Shown here: positions 1 through 5,057 of the stretch, piece by piece | How positions within the stretch are numbered: position 1 is the first letter of the stretch | Layout: each line of letters begins with the position of its first letter | NCBI GenBank assembly: GCA_027310735.1 | Contig: DAIDAH010000194.1 | Coordinates: 1 to 5,057 of the forward strand | Source: Methylotenera sp. | Lineage (GTDB): Bacteria > Pseudomonadota > Gammaproteobacteria > Burkholderiales > Methylophilaceae | Direction of reading: 5' to 3' | Length of the DNA: 5,057 bases | The notes under the pieces: generated by a model | What the model was told of the DNA's origin: nothing | Seen by the model: only the letters and a program-made list of their open reading frames with translations | Database searches by the model: none | Made by a program: the position numbers and the translations under genes

Positions 1-826
1 GCGCATCTCTATCCGGCTTGGAAAGAACCTCCCCCCATATCAACCGACCGTCCTTACAGCGATGTTCAGCCTCAAAGCTCGCAAATCCAACCTGCGCGCC
101 TGATTGCTCAGATGCAGCTCTCTGCTGGATTGCTTCTTTGATGCGTGCCACCCCTTCATCGGTAAACATCTCAAAAACATGATGCCCTATCATCTCGTCA
201 GCCTTGAAACCGCGCAGGCGCTCGTCTGCAGGGCTGATATATGTGATGCGGAGATTGCTATCAGTCTTCCAGATAACATCCAAAGTATCTTCCGTTAGTT
301 GACGATAAAGCGCTTCACTTGCAAGTAGCGCCTGAGTACGCTCCTCAACCAAGGCTGTCAAGATGCTGTTTTGCACCTGCAAGCTTTTGAGTGGATAAAC
401 TTCACCATCCTGCGCTGGATGGTAAGGTATGGAGATACTGCTGTGCACGATCTTCCATTCATTTCCTTCAAGACGAAAGATCAGCACTAGTCGTGCGACC
501 TCTCTCGACAACATCTGGTTCACTTCAGGTAAATGAATATGAAAAAAAGCGGTAGCAACTACTACATCATCGCTAACATCCTGTAATGAGAGGTCAAGCA
601 TCTCAATGCGAATACGCCCCTGAACTTGCGCGAAATCTTGACGAGTAATTTTAATCCACTCATCCCGATCCTTGACCAAAAAACTACCGCTTCCAGTATA
701 GCCGCTAAAGTTATCACTAAAGTGAGTAGTCAAACGATCATCCCGTGAGGCATACATCTCAATGTACTCCTCAAACAGCGAATGAATTTTTCGATGACGA
801 TCTAAATTAACGGTATTGGCAATCAT
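1..826 (-). CDS. SnoaL-like/PAS domain sensory protein, C-terminus cut by window edge
   Basis: An open frame begins at the ATG at 826-824 and runs without a stop to the left edge, giving 275 residues. Residues about 10-137 look like a SnoaL/NTF2-fold (DUF4440/SnoaL_3) domain: a helical start (HSLFEEYIEMYASRD), a glycine-rich turn (SGYTGSGSF) and a final strand pair ending in NEWKIVHSSISIPYH. Residues about 145-172 form a polar helix that probably links the domains. Residues about 173-275 are a PAS domain (YRQLTEDTLDVIWKTD, then YISPADERLRGFKADEMIGH, and the PAC-like FEAEHRCKDGRLIWGEV). In proteins of this design a histidine kinase, GGDEF or further PAS domain usually follows, but none is visible here. 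No transmembrane segment is seen, so the visible part is probably cytoplasmic. The start lies 9 bases after the gph stop and has no clear Shine-Dalgarno, so translation may be coupled to gph. The ligand is unknown. Confidence 0.8.
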   Translation of the reverse strand, partial: MIANTVNLDRHRKIHSLFEEYIEMYASRDDRLTTHFSDNFSGYTGSGSFLVKDRDEWIKITRQDFAQVQGRIRIEMLDLSLQDVSDDVVVATAFFHIHLPEVNQMLSREVARLVLIFRLEGNEWKIVHSSISIPYHPAQDGEVYPLKSLQVQNSILTALVEERTQALLASEALYRQLTEDTLDVIWKTDSNLRITYISPADERLRGFKADEMIGHHVFEMFTDEGVARIKEAIQQRAASEQSGAQVGFASFEAEHRCKDGRLIWGEVLSKPDRDA

Positions 827-835
827 GAAAATATA

Positions 836-1522
836 CTACACCAGCCTAATCAACATGAGTGCCTCGGAGAGATTTTTAATGACCTTATCAATATCCAACC
901 CATCCACAGGTTCGCCATGGTTGTAACCGTAAGGCACACAGAATACAGGGCAGCCAGCGGCACGCGCAGCTAAGGCATCGCTCAGAGAGTCACCTATCAA
1001 TAACAGCTGCGTTACAGGCACATCAAAAAATCTAGCTGCATGTAACAAAGGCATAGGGTGGGGCTTTTTCTCTGGCAGAGAATCACCTGACAGAACAATT
1101 TCAAAGTATTCATCCAGCCCCACCCCCTTTAGTAAAGGGTTCGTATAACGAGCGACCTTATTGGTGATGCAGCCAAGTCGAAAGCCTGCCGCTTTCATCG
1201 CTTTAAGGCCTGTACTCACGCCCTCGAAAAGTTTACTTTGCAGTAGAAGCTCTGTGTAATGCTTTTCGAAAACAGGTAAGGCCGTCTCATACAGCGCAGC
1301 ATCTGGCTCAGCATGCATATCACCAGTTAAAGCTCGCTTCACAAGCCAGCTAATACCATTGCCGATGTAGCTCATTAGTAAAGTTTGTGAAACTGACGGG
1401 CGGCCCATGTCCCGCAACATCCGATTTGCGGACTCTGCCAGCTCTGGCGCTGTGTGAAGAAGCGTACCATCCAGATCAATGAGTATTGCTGAAATATCTA
1501 ATGGGAAATGCACTTGAGCCAT
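836..1522 (-). CDS. gph: Phosphoglycolate phosphatase (HAD superfamily)
   Basis: This 228-residue protein should hydrolyse 2-phosphoglycolate to glycolate and phosphate in the cytoplasm, clearing a product of DNA 3'-end repair or oxygenase side reactions. All four HAD motifs are visible. Motif I is DLDGT, with nucleophile Asp16 and acid/base Asp18. Motif II is Thr120 in GCITNK. Motif III is Lys152/Lys153 in EKKPHP. Motif IV is GDSLSD, with metal-binding Asp178 and Asp182. The helical cap lies between motifs I and II (about residues 22-95), as in subfamily IA phosphatases. The tail after motif IV (AARAAGCPVFCVPYGYNHGE) is very typical of proteobacterial Gph, and the length is normal. The ATG is supported by AAAAGG six bases upstream. 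The gene is first in a minus-strand unit with the SnoaL/PAS gene and is divergent from selO. The HAD phosphatase call is near certain; substrate specificity is inferred from family resemblance. Confidence 0.93.
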   Translation of the reverse strand: MAQVHFPLDISAILIDLDGTLLHTAPELAESANRMLRDMGRPSVSQTLLMSYIGNGISWLVKRALTGDMHAEPDAALYETALPVFEKHYTELLLQSKLFEGVSTGLKAMKAAGFRLGCITNKVARYTNPLLKGVGLDEYFEIVLSGDSLPEKKPHPMPLLHAARFFDVPVTQLLLIGDSLSDALAARAAGCPVFCVPYGYNHGEPVDGLDIDKVIKNLSEALMLIRLV

Positions 1523-1528
1523 GCTGAG

Positions 1529-1534
1529 CCTTTT
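1529..1534 (-). promoter_or_regulatory. Ribosome binding site of gph
   Basis: On the minus strand the sequence AAAAGG lies six bases before the gph ATG (1522-1520). This is a good Shine-Dalgarno at a normal distance and decides the start codon. Confidence 0.6.
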
Positions 1535-1552
1535 GAATATTGTGAAGAGTAA

Positions 1553-1558
1553 ATTATA
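1553..1558 (-). promoter_or_regulatory. Probable -10 box for the gph unit
   Basis: On the minus strand this hexamer is a perfect TATAAT, about 30 bases upstream of the gph start codon. No good -35 hexamer is seen at 16-18 bases spacing (ATGGTA at 17), so the promoter is either activator-dependent or the match is partly due to AT-richness. Confidence 0.4.
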
Positions 1559-1590
1559 AATTGATCCGCAAACAATACCATAGTGATTTT

Positions 1591-1621
1591 ATCAACAATT
1601 AATCAATTGTTATATTTGATC
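1591..1621. repeat. Clustered inverted and direct repeats in the divergent gph-selO region
   Basis: AACAATT (1594-1600) and AATTGTT (1605-1611) form a perfect 7-bp inverted repeat around a 4-base spacer. ATCAA occurs at 1591-1595 and again at 1602-1606, exactly 11 bases apart, and its complement TTGAT occurs at 1616-1620. The cluster sits between two divergent genes, upstream of the probable gph -10 box and of selO. It could be an operator for a dimeric regulator bound on one helix face, but chance in AT-rich DNA is not excluded. No regulator is identified. Confidence 0.35.
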
Positions 1622-1654
1622 CCCTACGTTTCATCTATGAAATCTACTATTTTG

Positions 1655-1660
1655 TATAGT
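1655..1660 (+). promoter_or_regulatory. Weak candidate -10 box for selO
   Basis: TATAGT matches five of six consensus bases and lies about 75 bases before the preferred selO ATG. No convincing -35 is seen at 17 bases (CATCTA). If used, transcription would start near 1667, which leaves almost no leader for the alternative TTG start at 1679 and so favours the ATG at 1736. Confidence 0.22.
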
Positions 1661-1735
1661 TAAAGAATAAAGCATAAATTGCTTAATGCGTCCAAATTAA
1701 CTAATATCCTAGTAATTCAGTATGGATTATCGCAG

Positions 1736-3217
1736 ATGAAAACCCCCGCAACATTAGCCCCTGATCGTTATGGTTTTAACTTTGACAACAGCTACCTGCA
1801 ATTACCTGCTATTTTTTATAAAAAGCAGCAGCCTGCTGAAGTCAAAAATCCAGAAACTGTACTTTTTAACGATTCGTTGGGAATAGCACTCGGCTTAAAT
1901 ATTAATGCCATTAAAAAACAGGCGGCACAATTCCTATCTGGAAATATGCCGTATCACGGAGCAGATCCTATCACTCAAGCTTATGCTGGGCACCAGTTCG
2001 GCCATTTCAATATACTAGGTGATGGGCGTGCAATATTATTGGGTGAACACATTACTCCAAATAAGCAGCGCTTTGATATTCAACTCAAAGGCGCTGGTCG
2101 GACGCCCTACTCTCGCTCCGGTGATGGTCGCGCGGCGTTAGGGCCTATGTTGCGCGAGTACATCATCAGTGAAGCGATGTACGCACTTGGCATTTCCACC
2201 ACAAGAAGCTTGGCAGTGATTACTACTGGCGAGAATGTATACCGTGATGATGCCTTCCCTGGTGCAGTTCTGACACGCGTTGCCTCCAGCCACATTCGCG
2301 TGGGCACATTCCAATTTGCCGCTGCAACTCAAAATCTGCAACATATGCAAGCATTGGCTGACTATACTATCCATCGGCACTTTCCAGAAATTGCTGAGGC
2401 TGAAAATAAATATCTTGAGTTTTTAACGCGAGTAATTGATTTGCAAGCGTCCCTAATCGCCAAATGGATGCATGTTGGCTTTATTCATGGCGTGATGAAT
2501 ACCGATAACATGAGCATATGTGGCGAAACGTTAGATTATGGCCCATGTGCCTTTATCAACACCTATCATCCTGAAACGGTGTTTAGTTCTATCGACACAA
2601 ACGGACGTTATGCGTTTGGCAATCAGCCAAAAATTGCGCACTGGAACCTCATCAGACTAGCTGAAACACTATTGCCATTAATTCATGATTCAGAAAAAAA
2701 ATCGATTCTGCTTGCATCAGAATGTCTAGATAAATTTCCAAATAAGTTTTTAGCATTCTGGCTCGCTGGAGTGAGAAAAAAACTGGGGATATTCAATCAG
2801 GAAACAGACGATCTACGTCTTGCAGAAGACCTATTGATGTATATGCAAAAGAATACAGCAGACTTCACCAATACATTTAGGTCATTAGGAACAGAGGCCA
2901 TCAACAGCGCAGAAATCTCTCAGGATGCAGGCTTCAGAAATTGGTTAGAACTTTGGAAGGCAAGATTATCTCGGCAAAATGAACCCTTTACTGAGAGCAT
3001 TAAGCTGATGCATACCGCTAACCCAAAAGTGATTCCACGCAATCATTTGGTTGAAGATGCGCTCAATGCTGCGGTGAATGACGGCAACATGATTATACTA
3101 AATGACTTGTTATTAGCAGTGTCAGACCCATACGCTGATTTAAACCTCCCACCCAAATACACGCAAGCGCCGGAGCTTTTATTCGATCAGCAATATAAAA
3201 CCTATTGCGGGACTTAA
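1736..3217 (+). CDS. selO: Protein adenylyltransferase SelO (YdiU/UPF0061 family)
   Basis: SelO has a kinase-like fold with inverted ATP binding and transfers AMP from ATP to Ser, Thr or Tyr hydroxyls of proteins; in other bacteria it is linked to oxidative-stress protection. Numbering from the ATG at 1736 (493 residues), the landmarks are YAGHQFGHF, then LGDGRAILLGE, then Lys118 in LKGAGRTPYSR, Glu141 in LREYIISEAM, Asp257 and Asn258 in HGVMNTDNMS, and Asp267 in LDYGP. These match the nucleotide- and metal-binding residues known for SelO. The protein ends in YCGT; this third-from-last Cys (Cys491) corresponds to the selenocysteine of animal SelO. An upstream in-frame TTG at 1679 would add 19 residues, but family similarity begins only around FDNSYLQLPAIFY, so the ATG is preferred although its Shine-Dalgarno is weak. 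Family membership is certain; protein targets are unknown. Confidence 0.95.
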   Translation: MKTPATLAPDRYGFNFDNSYLQLPAIFYKKQQPAEVKNPETVLFNDSLGIALGLNINAIKKQAAQFLSGNMPYHGADPITQAYAGHQFGHFNILGDGRAILLGEHITPNKQRFDIQLKGAGRTPYSRSGDGRAALGPMLREYIISEAMYALGISTTRSLAVITTGENVYRDDAFPGAVLTRVASSHIRVGTFQFAAATQNLQHMQALADYTIHRHFPEIAEAENKYLEFLTRVIDLQASLIAKWMHVGFIHGVMNTDNMSICGETLDYGPCAFINTYHPETVFSSIDTNGRYAFGNQPKIAHWNLIRLAETLLPLIHDSEKKSILLASECLDKFPNKFLAFWLAGVRKKLGIFNQETDDLRLAEDLLMYMQKNTADFTNTFRSLGTEAINSAEISQDAGFRNWLELWKARLSRQNEPFTESIKLMHTANPKVIPRNHLVEDALNAAVNDGNMIILNDLLLAVSDPYADLNLPPKYTQAPELLFDQQYKTYCGT

Positions 3218-3256
3218 TCGCACATAAGCATTCATGCGCGTAAAGAAAATCAGTTA

Positions 3257-3514
3257 ATGAGCGTAACTATAGAAATCAGCGACAGCATTCAACAAGTCAA
3301 TGCTGATGAATGGAATGCACTGGTCGGTGATATGCCGTTATTAAGCCACGCATTTTTAAGTGCGCTTGAAGACTCAAAATCTGTTGGCAAGGGTACTGGC
3401 TGGCAGCCCTATCCAATACTGGTGCATGAGGCAGGTAAACTCATCGGCGCAATGCCGCTGTATCTGAAAAGCCATTCTTATGGTGAATATCGCATGTTAT
3501 GTTTTAATATATAA
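3257..3514 (+). pseudogene. FemAB-like/GNAT N-acyltransferase (COG3146, DUF482 type), 5' fragment cut by an insertion
   Basis: The reading frame gives 85 residues. Residues 1-78 match the amino end of the FemAB-like acyltransferase family (PF04339), whose members are usually about 380 residues: DEWNALVGDMPLLSHAFL, then LEDSKSVGKGTGW, then GKLIGAMPLYLKSHSYGEY. In the family this last motif continues with a VFDWAWA-type stretch, but here it turns into RMLCFNI and a stop, so homology ends at 3490. More than three quarters of the protein, including the acyl-CoA-binding GNAT core, is missing, and the product is almost certainly inactive. The gene starts 39 bases after selO on the same strand, probably as its operon partner. 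Upstream of the ATG there is only a weak purine stretch (TAAAGAAAA). The remaining 3' part should lie beyond the right end of the inserted element, outside the window. Confidence 0.85.
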
Positions 3515-3515
3515 A

Positions 3516-3545
3516 TTGTCCAACTAAAGAATTATTAACAATAAT
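3516..3545 (+). promoter_or_regulatory. Candidate promoter of the recombinase gene
   Basis: TTGTCC (3516-3521; four of six -35 bases) and AATAAT (3540-3545; five of six -10 bases) are separated by 18 bases. Transcription would begin about 6 bases before the ATG at 3558, giving a very short leader. That fits the absence of a Shine-Dalgarno in front of this ATG. The -10 box lies inside the right arm of the inverted repeat at 3529-3547, so a protein bound there would block it. The region is AT-rich, so chance matches are likely. Confidence 0.35.
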
Positions 3546-3547
3546 TC
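3529..3547. repeat. Perfect inverted repeat just upstream of the recombinase gene
   Basis: GAATTATT and AATAATTC are exact reverse complements separated by AAC, ending 10 bases before the recombinase ATG. It may be an autoregulatory operator or part of the recombinase core site near the element end. It has no GC-rich stem or T-run, so it is not a terminator. Confidence 0.6.
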
Positions 3548-3557
3548 AATAAAAACA

Positions 3558-5057
3558 ATGAAATATAACAATACAAATGTAACGAGCCATATATGGACAA
3601 AAAATAGTGTTTTTATTCAGACTTTTGTACGCCATAACGGACAGACAAGTTGCGGTCAGGTTGAAATAAATTTCCCAGAACTAATGATTAGCCGTTCTGG
3701 ACTTTTAGAACAAGCTATTCTTGATACACCTTGCCCGCTGAACCCTCTGACAGCACGTAGTTTCCTTAGAACACTTAAAACTTTATCTAAAAGTAATGTT
3801 ATTCAACGCTTATTAGGCACACCAGTCGAGCAACTAAACTATCAGGATGTTTGGAAAATATTTCAAAATATCGAGCAAGATGTTAAAGATTGGAATTACA
3901 ACCAGCCTTACACAAGCTTCATAAATGCAATTCGTATTTTTAAATATTGTAAAACGCAGCTATCTAATGGGCAGTTTGTTCGAGATGTGCAATATACAGC
4001 CACATTTAAATATGAAGAAAAAAAAATTAAAAAACTAATAAGCGAAACATATGATACTGATATTGAGGATATTGAAATGGCTGCTCCCATTTCACTTCTA
4101 AAAAATTCAAGCGCATCCGAATTGGATCGTAAAGCTTTGAAGCACCTTCAGATAAGGCTAGATAGGATATCTGACGCATGCGACCAAGTAATTCAAAACC
4201 ATCTTTTACAAGTAATTAAAATAAAGAAGTACAAAGAACTGGGATTGCCAGAATCTTATACACTCCAAAAAATTGAATCTATACTTGCTAGATATAACTC
4301 TCTAAAAGATAAGAAATTTCGAATACCAGCAAATGATCGGCTGTCATTTTTTTTATATGTAATAGAGCGTTTTGAGCTTTATGTTTCGAAAACATTACCC
4401 GAAAAATTTTCATTTACAAACTTACCTTTGTCCGATGCTCAATCTATTGAATGGTCGCCAACACAATCAGTAGATTACTTACTGTGTGACTATTATTTAC
4501 CAAGAAATGTTGTTTGTGCGTGTGTTTTACTCTTGTTAATTGAAACCGGTTGGAATCCTTCTACTTTACTAACACTAAGTGAGGATCGGATTGATAAAAG
4601 CGTACCTGGTGAATTTAGACTTGAAGGTGTAAAAACAAAAACGGGTCAACTGCAAGTTTTTGTTGTTAAGGATAAGGTCAAGGACAGTGCAAAATCGTCA
4701 CTTGCCTACAGATCCATAGAGTTATTATTACAACATAACTCAAATATTAACTCATTTGCAACAAGAAATTCTGATTCTATTTTTATAGTAAAAGCCGCAA
4801 GAACTGGAAATAATATTAATGTTTTTGATGTAACCTCACACTTAGAAAGAGATATAGAGCGATTCTGTGATGCATACAATATACCTATATTTTCCCTAAA
4901 AGATATACGGGATCAAAAAGCGAATCTCGAATATATGAAATCAGGAAAAAACCCGTATGTACCAATGACAATTCTTGGTCATGCCGATTTATCATCAATT
5001 ACATACTATCTAAATTCTACAATTTTAAGAGTCCTCAATGAAGCCAATATGAATGAG
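3558..5057 (+). CDS. Tyrosine recombinase-like protein with altered catalytic residues, C-terminus cut by window edge
   Basis: The frame is open from the ATG to the right edge, exactly 500 codons; an in-frame TAA at 3525-3527 limits upstream extension. The catalytic domain occupies about residues 315-490. It contains LIETGWNPSTLLTL (the Arg I region, with Asn333 where Arg is usual), Lys361 in VKTKTGQ (the beta-hairpin lysine), LKDIR with Lys448 in the His position and Arg451 as Arg II, ILGHADLSS with His475, and Tyr484, nine residues after that His, as the expected nucleophile. About 315 residues precede this domain. They are rich in charged helices (for example 185-230) and have no recognised family; part should be a SAM-like core-binding domain. 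The gene is the first in the inserted element and probably catalyses or assists its integration. The Arg I replacement suggests a specialised or accessory recombinase of a multi-recombinase element rather than a phage-type integrase. There is no clear ribosome binding site. Confidence 0.78.
   Translation, partial: MKYNNTNVTSHIWTKNSVFIQTFVRHNGQTSCGQVEINFPELMISRSGLLEQAILDTPCPLNPLTARSFLRTLKTLSKSNVIQRLLGTPVEQLNYQDVWKIFQNIEQDVKDWNYNQPYTSFINAIRIFKYCKTQLSNGQFVRDVQYTATFKYEEKKIKKLISETYDTDIEDIEMAAPISLLKNSSASELDRKALKHLQIRLDRISDACDQVIQNHLLQVIKIKKYKELGLPESYTLQKIESILARYNSLKDKKFRIPANDRLSFFLYVIERFELYVSKTLPEKFSFTNLPLSDAQSIEWSPTQSVDYLLCDYYLPRNVVCACVLLLLIETGWNPSTLLTLSEDRIDKSVPGEFRLEGVKTKTGQLQVFVVKDKVKDSAKSSLAYRSIELLLQHNSNINSFATRNSDSIFIVKAARTGNNINVFDVTSHLERDIERFCDAYNIPIFSLKDIRDQKANLEYMKSGKNPYVPMTILGHADLSSITYYLNSTILRVLNEANMNE

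Larger units (their letters stand above)
3491..5057 (+). mobile_element. Left end of an integrated mobile element, running past the right window edge
   Basis: The left boundary is placed where similarity of the acyltransferase gene to its family breaks off (after 3490; uncertain by perhaps 25 bases). From there the DNA is clearly richer in A/T than selO and gph, with codons such as AAA, AAT, ATT and TTA dominating. The first gene is a tyrosine recombinase-like protein reading away from the boundary. No tRNA or attB-like gene end is seen at the junction. Instead the element splits the interior of a gene, as Tn554-like, RIT and other multi-recombinase elements can do. No long terminal inverted repeat can be judged with one end only. 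Cargo and right end are not in the window. Confidence 0.7.

Noticed and set aside
104..298. 64-residue plus-strand open frame
   Set aside because: It lies antisense inside the SnoaL/PAS gene, whose minus-strand frame gives clear domain motifs. No ribosome site or family likeness was seen.
2107..2380. Two overlapping minus-strand open frames of 66 and 80 residues
   Set aside because: Both are antisense to the most conserved part of selO (GDGRAALGPMLRE region) and encode compositionally odd peptides without motifs.
3224..3240. Small GCAT-TC-ATGC hairpin after selO considered as a terminator
   Set aside because: The stem is only four bases and there is no following T-run, and the next gene follows 39 bases after selO, so an operon is more likely.
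3908..4090. 60-residue minus-strand open frame rich in Ile, Ser and Phe
   Set aside because: It is the reverse reading of the AT-rich recombinase gene. The hydrophobic look comes from complementing AAA/GAA-rich codons.
3491..5057. tRNA-targeted integrative island or prophage end
   Set aside because: No tRNA gene or gene-end att site is visible at the junction; the break is inside a coding gene, and the recombinase lacks the usual Arg I of phage-type integrases.
1..5057. CRISPR array, rRNA or tRNA genes
   Set aside because: No regularly spaced direct repeats and no tRNA- or rRNA-like sequence were seen while reading the window.

Overview
The window looks like part of a betaproteobacterial chromosome into which a mobile element has inserted at the right-hand side. 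The Gph, SelO and FemAB-like proteins have the sequence style of Betaproteobacteria, perhaps the Methylophilaceae/Nitrosomonadales. This is a judgement from protein motifs and the moderate, fairly AT-leaning base composition; no marker gene fixes the taxon.

Left part (1-1522, minus strand): a two-gene unit. A phosphoglycolate phosphatase of the HAD superfamily (gph) comes first. Only 9 bases after its stop, and in the same reading frame, a sensory protein begins. That protein has an N-terminal SnoaL/NTF2-like domain, a helical linker and a PAS domain, and it runs off the left edge before any output domain is reached.

Middle (1523-3217): a 213-bp AT-rich divergent intergenic region separates gph from selO on the plus strand. 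selO encodes a pseudokinase-fold protein AMPylase, complete with its C-terminal Cys-Gly-Thr tail. The intergenic region holds a probable gph -10 box and ribosome binding site, and a cluster of inverted/direct ATCAA-type repeats.

Right part (3257-5057, plus strand): 39 bases after selO starts a FemAB-like/GNAT acyltransferase gene (COG3146 type). It matches its family only up to residue 78 and then ends abruptly after seven foreign codons. The break marks the left end of an inserted, markedly more AT-rich element. The first gene of the element starts 67 bases past the break. It is a large tyrosine recombinase-like protein (500 residues visible, running off the right edge) with a long N-terminal extension and an altered catalytic signature: Asn where the first catalytic Arg is expected and Lys where the HxxR His is expected, while Arg, His and the nucleophilic Tyr are present. 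A perfect 8-bp inverted repeat overlaps its likely promoter. The cargo and right end of the element lie outside the window, so its identity cannot be settled here. A large recombinase at the very edge of an element that splits an ordinary gene fits multi-recombinase elements (Tn554-like, RIT or GMT-like), and this is the most interesting part of the window.
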